Notes: generated from the letters alone by a model not told the origin. 64,000 nt of DNA from DATAXI01 sp963756185 (GCA_963756185.1 CAVWMS010000002.1:248001-312000); one strand, 5' to 3'. Shown: positions 17,985-27,429, counted from the first letter of the stretch. Translations and numbers: made by a program.

Positions 17985-18338
17985 GCGCAATACCGGCCCG
18001 ACCTGCCAATGCTGGTCGAGCAATGGAGAGCGAATTTTTGGAATCCCGAGTGGGAGGGGGCGAAGCTGCCGCGCGAGATGCACCGGTTCCTGCTCGCGAC
18101 CTTCAAAAAGGCTTCGGAGGAGTTCGCGGAAGGCAAGGTCGCGGAGATGGACGGCGGTGAAATGGAGGCTGGTGACGTGAAGATAGCCGTCGCCGAGGCG
18201 GGCATGGATGCCCCGGCCAGTATCGCCGCCGGCGCGGCGAGTGCGGACTTGGCGATGCCAGTGCCAACGACCGCGGCGTCGCCTGGGAACGCGCGAGCGG
18301 CGCGAAACGATAAGGATTTTGCCGGATGGGTTTCTTGA
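17985..18338 (+). pseudogene. Fragment of an unknown, possibly phage, gene
   Basis: This open frame carries a well-formed helical stretch (DLPMLVEQWRANFWNPEWEG, then LPREMHRFLLATFKKASEEF) followed by an alanine-rich tail and a stop at 18338. There is no start codon of its own; the frame runs back into the antisense of the efflux remnant, so the 5' end is lost. Fifteen bases later a strong AAGGAGG precedes an ATG at 18364, but that next frame ends after 23 codons, where the HNH/HEPN-like cassette begins. Phage origin is inferred from the terminase fragment on the far side of that cassette. Confidence 0.35.
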
Positions 18339-18381
18339 GTATGACTCCTTGTTGAAGGAGGAATGATCGCAGCGCCCCCGA

Positions 18382-19017
18382 TTAGGTCTCGTCGATCCAC
18401 CACTTATTCGGCTCCGGTAGCGGCTCGTCGGGCAAGGTAAGAACCTGCTCTTGAGTCACGTCAATAAGGTAGTCAAGATGAAACGAGGAGATGCGAGTCA
18501 CCTTGCCGTCGATCTCCCTTCGTCCGATGTAGCTGATCTGGGCCGGGCGCCGCGATGCAGGGACGTAAGTAGTATTGCCAGAACTCCAATAAGTGTGAGC
18601 GTAGCCGCAGCGTAACAAACGGTAAATAAGATCGGCGTATGATGCTTCCTTAAGGTCGCTGGTGGCCAGGTGTGGATAGCGGGCGGACATGTCTGGCAGA
18701 GCACAATCGATGTCGTCTCCCGTAAAGATCCTGTCTCTTTTGCCGAAATCTGCCCACGGCGTGTCGTTCTCCGAGATCAATCCCAATTCAAGAAGGCCTC
18801 CGATACTGACGTAATCGAGATGGAGCGACGGTGAACTGAATCGGATCAACGACTCGACAAACCGTTTGCGGTCAAATCCTTTTCCAGGCCAACGCCAAGT
18901 CGCACACGCGGAGATCACAGTAGTGAGTATAAGCTCTAAATCCTGAGGCGCGAATCCAAGCGACGAGGCCCGCAGTTCCTGCACTAAATCAATCCGACCT
19001 TGAAGAAACCTACGCAT
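18382..19017 (-). CDS. Unknown protein, possible HEPN-type RNase
   Basis: The product has 211 residues. I take the ATG at 19017 because it follows the upstream stop by two bases. The sequence is helical, with LLRCGYAHTYWSSG near residue 140. That segment contains an Arg-X4-His pair reminiscent of the RX4-6H active site of HEPN ribonucleases, flanked by a predicted helix (SYADLIYRLLRCGYAH). A C-terminal beta-rich part (RISSFHLDYLIDVTQEQV) follows. The family is not recognised, and the HEPN reading is inference only. It is last in a four-gene minus-strand set with a PD-(D/E)XK-like and an HNH gene, a context that favours a nucleic-acid-directed defence function. Confidence 0.5.
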   Translation of the reverse strand: MRRFLQGRIDLVQELRASSLGFAPQDLELILTTVISACATWRWPGKGFDRKRFVESLIRFSSPSLHLDYVSIGGLLELGLISENDTPWADFGKRDRIFTGDDIDCALPDMSARYPHLATSDLKEASYADLIYRLLRCGYAHTYWSSGNTTYVPASRRPAQISYIGRREIDGKVTRISSFHLDYLIDVTQEQVLTLPDEPLPEPNKWWIDET

Positions 19018-19019
19018 AG

Positions 19020-19517
19020 CTATGCCGTGGCCGTCAGTATGAATGGCTGTCCGTCCTTTAGGGTTACCGCGAACTCGTACAGCGCGAAACTGCCATCGGC
19101 TTTGGCGGTAAAATGAGGCAGCCATAAATTCGCTGAATCTATGTTGACAAATGCACCTATCGGATAATGGAGCGCAGAACAAATCGTGGAAAGCTTTGTG
19201 AAGTCTTTGTCTGCGCGCTCTTGTGTGGCCGCGAGCTTAAGGAGAATGACCAAGTGGTTGTCATGCTGACGAGTCGGTGAAACGCCACGGTCAAACGGAA
19301 TATGAATTATGATATCGGGTCTGAGTCTGATACCATGAACCCGAGCGCGCTTTTGGTATTCCTCTTCTACGAGAGGCCGTTCTATTCCGGAAGGTTCGCC
19401 ATCCATGAGTCGATCGAGTTCTGAAGCAAGTTTACCTTGGTATCCTCGTTCGGTCGCGAAGAGACGTGGCTCTTGAATACGATTAATCGCAGCAAGAAGG
19501 GTTTTGATAGCATCCAT
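19020..19517 (-). CDS. PD-(D/E)XK-like small protein
   Basis: The product has 165 residues. Residues about 1-60 are helical (MDAIKTLLAAINRIQEPRLF). The middle has RLRPDIIIHIPFDRG followed by NHLVILLKLAATQERADKDF and KLSTICSALHYPIGAFVNID. The order D...hydrophobic strand with Lys...YPIGAFV is that of small PD-(D/E)XK nuclease-like proteins encoded in defence loci. The usual E-X-K dyad reads LLK here, so the catalytic acid may be lost or moved. The gene is followed after two bases by the HEPN-like gene and preceded by a broken gene. Function is unassigned. Confidence 0.55.
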   Translation of the reverse strand: MDAIKTLLAAINRIQEPRLFATERGYQGKLASELDRLMDGEPSGIERPLVEEEYQKRARVHGIRLRPDIIIHIPFDRGVSPTRQHDNHLVILLKLAATQERADKDFTKLSTICSALHYPIGAFVNIDSANLWLPHFTAKADGSFALYEFAVTLKDGQPFILTATA

Positions 19518-19574
19518 GAAGAAAACAGGTTTACCGGTCGGCCCGGTTAGCTATGCTTGGGTTATCTATGGAGG

Positions 19575-20205
19575 TCATTGAAAGCGAAACACTGCTTCGA
19601 TTGTTTGAGCGTCGATCTCGCGGAGGAAAATACGACCGCCCTCGTGGTAGGTAGCTATGAAAAGCCGCTGCCAGGCACCTTCCAAACCAGGTGGAGCATG
19701 AATCATGATCTGAGCTGTGACCGAATCTGTGAGTGCGACTGAAGTCGGGGAAACTTCGGTGTGTGGGCATGCCTGGTGACCGTGAGTAAGACGCGATATC
19801 GCCAAGCCTGGTTGCCGAGCGAGGAACCAGAATAGTGACATCACGGCGGTGGTTCACGATGTCGGCGCGCTGGGTGGATGAAAGGTGCTCGAAGGAGAGG
19901 GGTCGATCAGATAAGGGGGCGACGTACGTATGACGTCCGCCTAAGATGTCCCGCTCAATATCATGTGGGGTGAGACGTGATAACTCGTGGGGCGCATAGC
20001 AGGTCAACATGCCACTACCGCCGGTGACGCGGTCCAACGTGTAAATGATCCGGCGATTAGAGTCTAGTTTGGCCGTCCAGCGTACGCGACCGAGAATGAC
20101 ATGGCCGCTGAGTGCCGCATGCAATGCAAACTCAAACGCTCGGAGTTGGTCAACCTCTGTCGGGATTAGGTTCTCATTGTATTCAATTGTGATAGTTTCG
20201 GGCAT
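19575..20205 (-). pseudogene. Unknown protein of the HNH cassette, frameshifted
   Basis: The frame from the ATG at 20205 (MPETITIEYNENLIPTEVDQ) is convincing down to HRRDVTILVPR near 19820. Beyond that it turns into low-quality serine- and arginine-rich sequence. The neighbouring frame carries a natural-looking continuation (QPGLAISRLTHGHQACPHTE..., IFLREIDAQTIEAVFRFQ) and stops at 19575. A one-base indel near 19815-19825 would give a protein of about 209 residues. No family is recognised. The gap to the HNH gene upstream is 44 bp and to the next gene downstream 57 bp, so it is a middle gene of the cassette. Confidence 0.5.
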
Positions 20206-20249
20206 AAATGTAAAACTTGCCTAGGGATCAAAGTAGCTCGCCGCAAATC

Positions 20250-21011
20250 TCACGTGATCGGTGGGCATCTTGGAATAATGGACTTGAGTTCATCGAGCGT
20301 AAAGGTTCGTCCGCCAATTCGTGAGTGAGAAATGCGGTGGCAACACGGACAGAGTGGGGCGAGGCTCTGAATCGCATCTCTAAGCGAAAGTCGGATTCCG
20401 TCGGAAGGCAGTTCGGCGAGCGGTCGAATATGGTGAAGCTCGACAATGTCTCCAGAAATGCGGTTGTCGGGTTTCTGCCAACCGCAAACCTCGCATCGTA
20501 GCTTGCCGTCGGCATCTCGATAATACTGACGGGCGCGCTTGCGGAGGGCCTCACAGCGGGAACGAACTTCAGATGGAATCGTAGTAATGGTGCCCTCTAC
20601 AATAGACCGAGTGAACGAGAGGAGATCATCGGCTGTCGGGATCGGATCGTCTTCAACGTAGGGGGACCAATCGAAGGTGATAGCCTGTCTAACCTGGTCT
20701 TCCCACCAATCGTCGTCATCAAACGGGCGGCTATAAACTTCGAAGTATCCTTCACCTGGGCGAAAATCCGTCTGATCAACGATTAGGCCTGTAATTGCGG
20801 GTAGGTGATTCTGACGAATCCACGTTGCAAGGTCTTCGAGGCCCTGCATACGAAGGCTTTTGCCCCAGTGTACCACTTTGCGTTCGATACCGAGGGCGCT
20901 ATGTGCTTCGGCGTAGCCCATGAAGCTCTCTTTGTCGGACGGAAGAAAACGTCCCTCGCGGATGAGGTTTACCAGCAATTGCAAAATGGCTCTGGCTTCT
21001 GGGGTCAGCAT
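20250..21011 (-). CDS. HNH endonuclease-domain protein
   Basis: The product has 253 residues; the ATG at 21011 (MLTPEARAILQLLVNL) is preferred to one 63 nt upstream. The N-terminal 150 residues are unassigned. The C-terminal part is an HNH domain: CEVCGWQ, then DIVELHHIRPLAEL, then LAPLCPCCHRISHSR. It keeps the paired cysteines that hold zinc and the HH and H catalytic positions. HNH domains cut DNA and are common in restriction and phage-defence proteins. It leads a four-gene same-strand set, so it may be the nuclease of a small defence cassette. Confidence 0.8.
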   Translation of the reverse strand: MLTPEARAILQLLVNLIREGRFLPSDKESFMGYAEAHSALGIERKVVHWGKSLRMQGLEDLATWIRQNHLPAITGLIVDQTDFRPGEGYFEVYSRPFDDDDWWEDQVRQAITFDWSPYVEDDPIPTADDLLSFTRSIVEGTITTIPSEVRSRCEALRKRARQYYRDADGKLRCEVCGWQKPDNRISGDIVELHHIRPLAELPSDGIRLSLRDAIQSLAPLCPCCHRISHSRIGGRTFTLDELKSIIPRCPPIT

Positions 21012-21339
21012 CGGAAAGTGGCAATGAATAGATAATCGGCGGTCGGTGAACGGTGGCACGGCTCCTGCCCACAACCAGCGTGAGGCGTTTTTCGTAATTT
21101 TCTTTCCCGTTCACGGCTGCGCAAGCCATTTTCCATTTTTCACACCCGTTTCCGCCGGGGTGCGAAAGCCAGCACGGTGCAGAAGAAGGCTTGAACATGT
21201 CCTAACTATGTGATGCGGACAGGGGCGAAATGCCTTCCGCACGTTTTCACGCATCCCGATCTCGTTCGACGGGTGATCGCGCCATGGTCGAGGAACTGCC
21301 GCGTAGCGCGCGCTCAATAATGCGGAGAGGGGAGGTTCA
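21012..21339. other. Gap between HNH gene and terminase remnant
   Basis: This 328-bp gap separates the divergent HNH and terminase-like genes. A 37-codon frame (ATG near 21230, stop overlapping the terminase ATG as ATGATC) is preceded by no clear ribosome site and may be the tail of a lost phage gene. Just before the terminase start, GGGGAGG is a good ribosome-binding site. I see no repeat or RNA gene here. Confidence 0.4.
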
Positions 21340-21985
21340 ATGATCGAGATCGAACAGAAGTGGATCGACCGGTTCTACTTCGACCCGGTGATGGCGGCGC
21401 ACGTCATCATAGGGGCGAGGCTCGACACGTTTCAGACGGCCCGGCTCCGGTTCTTTTGGTTCACGCCCGAGACGATTGATTCGAGCGGCGTCGGCACCGG
21501 CAAGACCATCGTGGATTTCGTGTACCTGAATTTGCGGTGCATCCTGATCCCGAACCACATGGCGGCGATCTATTTCCCGAATTTCCAGGTGGGAAAGGAT
21601 GCGTTCTGGAACAAGTATTTCCCGGCCTTCGAGGAGCAGAGCCCGATTTTTCGGGCGCAATTCTCGCAGGCGAACAAGCGGGAGGAGGAGAAGGCGAACC
21701 AGCGGAACCCGGGCGCGTGGATTCGGTCGTACAAGAACGGTTCGAAACTGTTCATGCCCGCGCCGGATTTCAAAGGGGACTCGAAGAACCAGGCCAGCCG
21801 GGACTTCAACACGGTCGTCATCGACGACTATCTCCGCGCGGAGGACCAAGGCGACGGCATCGACAAGCAGCTCGTGGACCGCGCCCGCGCTCCGTCCTTC
21901 AACAAGAATCACCCAATCTGGTGCAATCACATCAAGTTCTTGGGGCACGCGGAAAGCCCTACGCATAAAGGCTACGATGTTCTAG
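21340..21985 (+). pseudogene. Phage terminase large subunit, N-terminal fragment
   Basis: The frame starts MIEIEQKWIDRFYFDPVMAA with a good upstream GGGGAGG. It has a Walker A-like SSGVGTGKT, a Walker B-like NTVVIDDYLRAEDQ, and segments typical of large terminase ATPases (AAIYFPNFQVGKDAFWNKYF). Around 21980 the match ends, and the frame simply runs on through the antisense of the HTH gene to 22263. So about 215 codons survive of some 500, and the nuclease half is gone. The cut lies exactly at the 3' end of the conjugation-gene block, which suggests a recombination junction at about 21980. Confidence 0.65.
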
Positions 21986-22191
21986 CTCTTCAAAATCCTC
22001 AGCAATTCCGAGCGCGGCACCAGCAGCTTGCCTCGCAACGCCCGACAGGCACGCAATTTTCCACGTTGTACGAGGCGATAAACGCTAAAATAATCGACGC
22101 CAAGCAACTGTGCGGCCTCTTTCAACGAGTAGGCAAGCCGTTCGGCTTCCGGTTGGGACGGATTGGATTGGAGCGGGTCAAGTGTTTCCAT
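21982..22191 (-). CDS. Excisionase-like helix-turn-helix protein
   Basis: The product has 69 residues. The start at 22191 (METLDPLQSN) is chosen because GGGGAG lies about 11 nt upstream and because it puts the palindrome 41 nt ahead, as at other element genes. The core is a MerR/Xis-type winged HTH: LAYSLKEAAQLLGVDYFSVY, then RLVQRGKLRACRALRGKLLV and PRSELLRIL. Small proteins like this bend DNA for excision or steer integrase and transfer genes. It lies downstream of the relaxase block on the same strand. An excisionase role is likely but unproved. Confidence 0.75.
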   Translation of the reverse strand: METLDPLQSNPSQPEAERLAYSLKEAAQLLGVDYFSVYRLVQRGKLRACRALRGKLLVPRSELLRILKS

Positions 22192-22232
22192 AAGTTGAAG
22201 CTCCCCATTTTGCCAGGTCCTAGGCATCTTCC

Positions 22233-22248
22233 GCTCCCTCGCGGGAGC
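22233..22248. promoter_or_regulatory. Element palindrome copy 2, one mismatch
   Basis: GCTCCCTCGCGGGAGC differs from the consensus by one central base. It lies 41 nt upstream of the HTH start on the minus strand. Confidence 0.5.
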
Positions 22249-22269
22249 AAACATCTCTTGTAACTTCTG

Positions 22270-22626
22270 TTACTCGACCGTACCGGTGATGTGGATACTG
22301 GAGATGAAGCTCGACTCGGCTCCAGCCATGGAATGGTACCGTTCCGGTACGGCGCGGAGCCACTTCACTGCGAAGTCCTGAGTCGCGGCGAGCAACTCGC
22401 GCAAGTTGTGCCCGATGATCTCCACATCGTGGTTGGAAAATATGAGGCGCAGCACGTCGGCGCCGTCTTTGCGAGTAAGGGACGCGATTACGAGGTGCTG
22501 GTATGGCAGCACATGGGCTTCGGTGCCAGACAGTTCGATGCGGAGGCAGGAGCAAGAGGGTTCACGGTGCCAGCAGGTTGGCGCGGGCGGTGCGGTTCGT
22601 TTGTCGGATTCGGGTCGGTATCTCAT
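22270..22626 (-). CDS. Hypothetical protein next to the relaxase
   Basis: Up to 118 residues. The first 30 codons overlap the 3' end of the relaxase in another frame, so the true start may be further in. The conserved-looking part is LSGTEAHVLPYQHLVIASLT, then NHDVEIIGHNLRELLAATQD and AESSFISSIHITGTVE, an alternating beta/alpha pattern ending in a short strand. Nothing identifies a family. Same strand as, and downstream of, the relaxase, so it is probably the last or second-to-last gene of that operon. Small proteins of this kind are common beside MobF relaxases in conjugative elements. Confidence 0.5.
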   Translation of the reverse strand: MRYRPESDKRTAPPAPTCWHREPSCSCLRIELSGTEAHVLPYQHLVIASLTRKDGADVLRLIFSNHDVEIIGHNLRELLAATQDFAVKWLRAVPERYHSMAGAESSFISSIHITGTVE

Positions 22627-25396
22627 GGGAATGAATTTGTTGGCTTCTCAAAACGGTGGCGCTCCAGCGACGCATCGCCATGAAGCAAACCCGGCGAGCG
22701 AATTCCCGTCCGCGTTTGAGGCCGCGAAGGACTTGGTTATGAATGCGACGGTTTCGCTTGGGCAGGGGATTGAGGTCCAGGGCAAGATCACGGTCGCCGC
22801 TCCGGACGATGGAGCGACGAAGCAATTCTTTGTCCGCAGTGAAGATTTGGATCCCTTTGCGCCCTCGCGAGATCGTGACATACCATTGCTGCGAATTGGA
22901 GGCGCCGCGCACCCCGGCATCGCCAAAGATCACATGATCGACGGTTTTGCCTTGGGATCCGTAAGATGTGACGGCGTAGCCACGGACGAATCGCCGATAG
23001 CCTGGTGGAACAACGCGACCGTCTTCGAGGCGGATTGATCCAGCCGGGTCAATGTCCGCAATCGTAACGAGTTCCCCGTTTGCCAATTTGCGACCGTCGA
23101 GAGCCGAACCATTGGCTTTGAGTTGGAGCTTATCACCCGCGCAAAGCGCCATGGGATTAGGACGGCATACCGTGAGTCGGCCAAGCTGTGCAAAGGGCAC
23201 GCGACGCACCTGACCGTCTAATTCGAGAGCGATGCCGGACGCACTGAAACCGAGCAGCCGTCCTTGCTGCCCACGACGAGCGCCGCGAAAATCCTGGTTG
23301 AAGACGAGCACACTATCGGGCGAGTAGTGCCGCTGGTCGCGCATTTGGGCGGCGGTGAGATCAATTCCCTCCAGCGAAACCACATTCCATTCCTCGCCCG
23401 TTAGCAGTCCACGTTCACGAAGCCGGGCGCGAATCTTCTCGTTCAGGGCGCGGACTTCGGCGCGCGTCTGCGAAACGACGATGGAGGATTCTCCGCGCTC
23501 GCGGATCTGCACGTAGGCATCGCTCAGACGGTCGCCCATTTCTCCCGTCCCGCATTCCCACACTGACCCCAGTTCTTCGAGCTGAGTTAAGGAATGATCC
23601 AAGTCTCCGCGGGCAGCGGCCTCGACTGCCTCACGGTAGCATTTGATCCGTCGCTGCTCGGCCTTATCGCCGCCTCGCTTCGGGTCTTGCCGGCGTATCT
23701 CGTTCAGCTCAGCGGCGCCCAAGCCGGAATACCGTTCAATGGCTCGAAGCGAATCCGATGCTTCAACCGGACCATGTTGTCGCGTATCGCCGGAAAGAAT
23801 CAGACGGCATTGACGCTCTTGCGCCAAGCGCACCAAGTCATATAACTGCCGCCCGCCAATCTGGCCGGCCTCATCCACGATCACCACCGCGCCTTGCGGA
23901 ATACTTTTGCGCTGCAAACATTCCCTCACGGTTTGAATCTGCGCCAATCCGTCTCGGGCCAGATCATTCGCCTGCTGGCGTTGTGGCGTCAGCACGACAG
24001 ACGGAGAACCGGCCAAATCGAGAGCTTGTTGAATCCGCTTGAGGACGAAACTCTTGCCCGTGCCCGCGCCTCCTCGAAAAAGTGTGATGAAATCTCCCGA
24101 GCCAAGAATGAATTCAACGGCGCGATGCTGATCCGCTGCGAGTTGAGGGTCCTGTTCCGGCGTTGGCCCCAATCGAGGATGGCGGCCAATTCCGTCACGT
24201 GCGGCCTCGACGATGGCCCATTCCCGAGCCAAGGCGTCCCGATGCGCGACTTTGTCACCGTCACGAATGTAGCCGCGCAGGGCCGTTTCATGCTGAATGT
24301 CGGCCACCGAGAGGGCGCCGCCCCGCGCAAAAGCAAGCGCATGCCGCCACAATTCGTGCTCCCGAGCGACCGCATTCCGTTCAAAAACGTGCTCTTCCGC
24401 CCAGGAAATAGCGGTTGCAGATGACCTGTCCTGCTCAGTGGCGTTCGGCGTTGGCCCTGGAACGCGAAGGCCGTCCCGCTCTGAAGGAGTAAGCTGCTCT
24501 TTCCAAAACTTTCGTAATACCATCGCGTCCGGTTCTCGAGTTTTCCGCTGACGAGTTTCCAATGCCATGTACTCCCGGATTTTGTTTTGGTTTCCCTCTC
24601 GCTTTTCAGGATGCGCGGCGAGGAAGGCGCGCGTTGCCTCGTCGATCTGTTGGTGGCGTTTTGAAAACCGTTTGCATATCGCGAGACTTACTTCTCCGAT
24701 CTCGAAGTCCCCACGGGCGGAATTCACGATTGTGTACCCAAAGCTCCGCAGGGACCGCGCCAGCTCGTGATAATAGACGTTCTCCACGTATTTCTGAGCA
24801 ATCAGCATCTCGTGGTTCTGCAGTGCCTTCCAGTGATGCTCTTCGCCGTCATGCGTGGCGTTAAAGACGATGCAGTGGGTGTGAAGATGAGGGTCCAGCG
24901 AACGAGAGGTATTATGCTCGAAAAGCGCCGCCACGATATTCCTTGTGAGCCTGTCGGAATGCGCAGCGGCATTGCGAACGCGAGTGGCGGCAAACCGCTC
25001 CAACTCGGTCAATGCGACTTTCACCGCGGCAGCGTGGGCTGGCGCGATCCGAGTGTCGTTGACCACACAAGCGGCGATGGAAACGGATTTCGGCGGGGAG
25101 AATGTGAAATCGAAGAACACACGCCGATTAGCCATTTCGGCATCATCCAAACGGCTCCGCCGAATACTGTTTTGGCGCTGTGTAAGGCGCTCGCCTGAAT
25201 AGGGATGTTTGTTTTCGCAGAGGGCCAGAAATTCTTCTTTCGTGACCCTGCCTTTCAATCCAAGGCGAGCCGCGCCTTGCCCCAACCATTCTCCCTGTAC
25301 TCGTTGGTTTTCGGCATAGTAATCGCCCGCGCGAAGGTGCTCTTCGAAGTAACCTTTCGCGTTCTGTAAGTTGGTTTGGGTCTTGGGCGAAAGCAT
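22562..25396 (-). CDS. MobF-family relaxase-helicase (TrwC/TraI-like)
   Basis: The product has 944 residues. The N-terminal TrwC relaxase domain has a tyrosine pair at 26-27 (GDYYAEN) and the metal-binding histidines H170, H172 and H174 (SLDPHLHTHCIVFN). A RecD-like helicase follows, with Walker A FRGGAGTGKSFV (about 440-451) and VVIVDEAGQIGGRQL. The C-terminal helicase motif YAVTSYGSQGKTVDHVIF is also present. The enzyme nicks oriT, stays covalently bound to the 5' end and unwinds the strand for transfer. At 944 residues it is in the usual range for TrwC. The start at 25396 faces a divergent surface-protein gene across 87 bp holding palindrome copy 3. Confidence 0.93.
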   Translation of the reverse strand: MLSPKTQTNLQNAKGYFEEHLRAGDYYAENQRVQGEWLGQGAARLGLKGRVTKEEFLALCENKHPYSGERLTQRQNSIRRSRLDDAEMANRRVFFDFTFSPPKSVSIAACVVNDTRIAPAHAAAVKVALTELERFAATRVRNAAAHSDRLTRNIVAALFEHNTSRSLDPHLHTHCIVFNATHDGEEHHWKALQNHEMLIAQKYVENVYYHELARSLRSFGYTIVNSARGDFEIGEVSLAICKRFSKRHQQIDEATRAFLAAHPEKREGNQNKIREYMALETRQRKTREPDAMVLRKFWKEQLTPSERDGLRVPGPTPNATEQDRSSATAISWAEEHVFERNAVAREHELWRHALAFARGGALSVADIQHETALRGYIRDGDKVAHRDALAREWAIVEAARDGIGRHPRLGPTPEQDPQLAADQHRAVEFILGSGDFITLFRGGAGTGKSFVLKRIQQALDLAGSPSVVLTPQRQQANDLARDGLAQIQTVRECLQRKSIPQGAVVIVDEAGQIGGRQLYDLVRLAQERQCRLILSGDTRQHGPVEASDSLRAIERYSGLGAAELNEIRRQDPKRGGDKAEQRRIKCYREAVEAAARGDLDHSLTQLEELGSVWECGTGEMGDRLSDAYVQIRERGESSIVVSQTRAEVRALNEKIRARLRERGLLTGEEWNVVSLEGIDLTAAQMRDQRHYSPDSVLVFNQDFRGARRGQQGRLLGFSASGIALELDGQVRRVPFAQLGRLTVCRPNPMALCAGDKLQLKANGSALDGRKLANGELVTIADIDPAGSIRLEDGRVVPPGYRRFVRGYAVTSYGSQGKTVDHVIFGDAGVRGASNSQQWYVTISRGRKGIQIFTADKELLRRSIVRSGDRDLALDLNPLPKRNRRIHNQVLRGLKRGREFARRVCFMAMRRWSATVLRSQQIHSHEIPTRIRQTNRTARANLLAP

Positions 25397-25433
25397 TGCT
25401 CAACCAACGATAGCGACGTTTAGGTGAACGCTT

Positions 25434-25449
25434 GCTCCCGCGCGGGAGC
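25434..25449. promoter_or_regulatory. Element palindrome copy 3
   Basis: A perfect GCTCCCGCGCGGGAGC centred in the 87-bp divergent gap, 37 nt from the relaxase start and 34 nt from the surface-protein start. The symmetric placement suggests one site controlling both directions. Confidence 0.65.
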
Positions 25450-25483
25450 AGCCCCCTGTCGAATATCTGCGAAAACAGTGCGC

Positions 25484-27429
25484 ATGAAGAAACCGCATTC
25501 CATCCTCATCGTTGTCATCGCGCTTCTCGCCAACTTCGTCGGTTCGCTGACGAGCCGCGGCACTGAAGCTGTATTGACCGACAATACAACCGTTGACCAC
25601 AAACTTCCCCGCACGTTTTTTTACACCCACCCGACGCTCGCCATCGTCGCCAACACAGAAGGCATTCAAGAACTGGCCTACATCAAATTCGCGTTTCCGA
25701 ACCTGCCGGCGGAGACATCCGGGACGGAGGTTGTAAAAGCCACGCTCAACATCTACTGCGATAACATCACGAGACCGGGCATGGTGGATGTCGTTTCGGC
25801 CACGACGCCGTGGACTGAGAGCATCGTGAGCGGCACCAATCCTCCCGGATTGGGACCAATAGTCGTCGCTGGGACGCCGGTGACTCTGGCCGACAAGCGG
25901 CATTGGGTCACGTTTGATATCACACCAATCGTGCAGGCTTGGATCGACGGAACCTACGACAACAACGGAGTCGCTATCGTGCCGGAATACACTCCCGGTC
26001 TCGATGCCATCGACGCCACCTTTGATTCCAAGGTGAATATTGCGACGAGCCATCAACCGACGCTGGATATTGTCCTCGCCGGCAACGGCGCGCCTGGCCC
26101 GCAAGGCGAGCCGGGGCCGCAGGGGAGCCCCGGACCGACTGGGCCGCAAGGCGATCAAGGCCCAGTCGGTACGGTCGGCCCCATTGGCCCGCAGGGTCCG
26201 GCAGGCCCTCCCGGCCCCACCGGCCCTACCGGCAGCACCGGTCCTGCGGGACCACAGGGACCAATTGGAGATACCGGCGCCGTGGGTCCTGCGGGACCCC
26301 AGGGCGCTACGGGGCTGTGGGGCCGCAAGGGCCGATTGGCGATACTGGCGCTGTCGGCCCTGCCGGTCCCCTGGGCGCCACGGGTGCTCCGGGCGCTGTG
26401 GGGCCGCAAGGTCCCATCGGTCCCATCGGTGCCACCGGCGCGCAAGGAGCAATCGGACCGGCTGGTCCTCAAGGGCCTCAGGGCAATGTCGGGCTAACAG
26501 GCACTCAAGGTCCTGCTGGGCCCCAAGGACCCGCAGGCCCGCCGGCGCTCGGCGGACTTACGCCGGCTCGTCTCGGGACTCTGAGATGGTATCCTGCCGA
26601 TACCGCCTACGCCGCGACCTCGTTGGGGAGTGGGTCGCTGCCGATTGGCGTGTGCTTTGATGGCAATTACGTCTGGGCTGCCGAATCCGGGGGCAATCAG
26701 ATCGACAAAGTCGCACTCGATGGAGCCGTTCTTGGTTCCTACACGCTCTCCGGCTCGCCTCAATACTGCGCAACGGATGGGGACTACGTTTGGGTGTCCC
26801 GCAAGAACACCAATTCGGTGACAAAGTTTACCGAAAGTTCCGGTGCGGTTGCTGCCACGGTCGCGATGCCCGGTTCCCCAAGTTACATGTGTTTTGACGG
26901 CACATACATGTGGGTGGCAATCACCGGCAGCAACAGCCTGGTGAAGATAGAAGCTGCGAATGAGACAATCCAGCCGGGCACCTATTCTGTGCAATCCCCG
27001 TGCGGCATGTGCTTTGACGGCTCCAATCTTTGGATTTGCTCGTTCAGTACCAACAGTGTCGTGGAAATGAATCCGGCAAGCGGCGCGATCCTTGGGACAT
27101 TCCCCGTGGATTCCAAGCCGGTGGCTGTCTGCTTCGACGGATCATCAATCTGGGTAGCGAATCAAGGCGGGAATGACGTAAGCCAACTCACCCTCAGCGG
27201 CTCTCTCGTCGGCACGTATCCGGTTCAGACCGCGCCGGCCGGGATCGTTTTTGATGGCCGCTACATCTGGGTGAGCAATTCCGGGGCGAACACGATCTCG
27301 CAACTGGATTACACGAACGGCCAGCTCATCGGTAACTATCCTGTAGGCAACACTCCTTTGGGAGTCTGTTTCGATGGAAATGCCGTATGGGTGGCCGATC
27401 AAAGCAGCAACAGCCTTTTGCGGCGGTAA
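25484..27429 (+). pseudogene. Collagen-like surface protein with DNRLRE domain and seven-blade propeller, one frameshift
   Basis: From ATG 25484 there is a signal peptide (MKKPHSILIVVIALLANFVG) and then a DNRLRE/CBM96-like beta domain (about 25-205; ending QPTLDIVLAGNG). About 35 Gly-X-Y triplets follow (GPQGEPGPQG...), and then seven repeats of a beta-propeller blade (VCFDGxYVWVA...). The frame breaks near 26310 in ACGGGGCTGTGG; one extra G restores GATGAVGPQGPIGDTG and the downstream frame to 27429. The layout is that of a filamentous adhesin or receptor-binding protein. It is encoded at the head of the conjugation block, so a role in mating-pair contact is a fair guess. The G-run break may be an assembly error or a phase-variation state. 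Confidence 0.75.

Noticed and set aside
17432..18403. A 323-codon minus-strand frame read as one protein
   Set aside because: Only its middle and last few codons resemble RND efflux proteins; the first 160 codons are antisense to the phage-like fragment. Treated as a remnant.
21340..22263. Terminase as an intact 307-residue gene
   Set aside because: The last 90 codons are the antisense of the HTH gene, so the gene is truncated.
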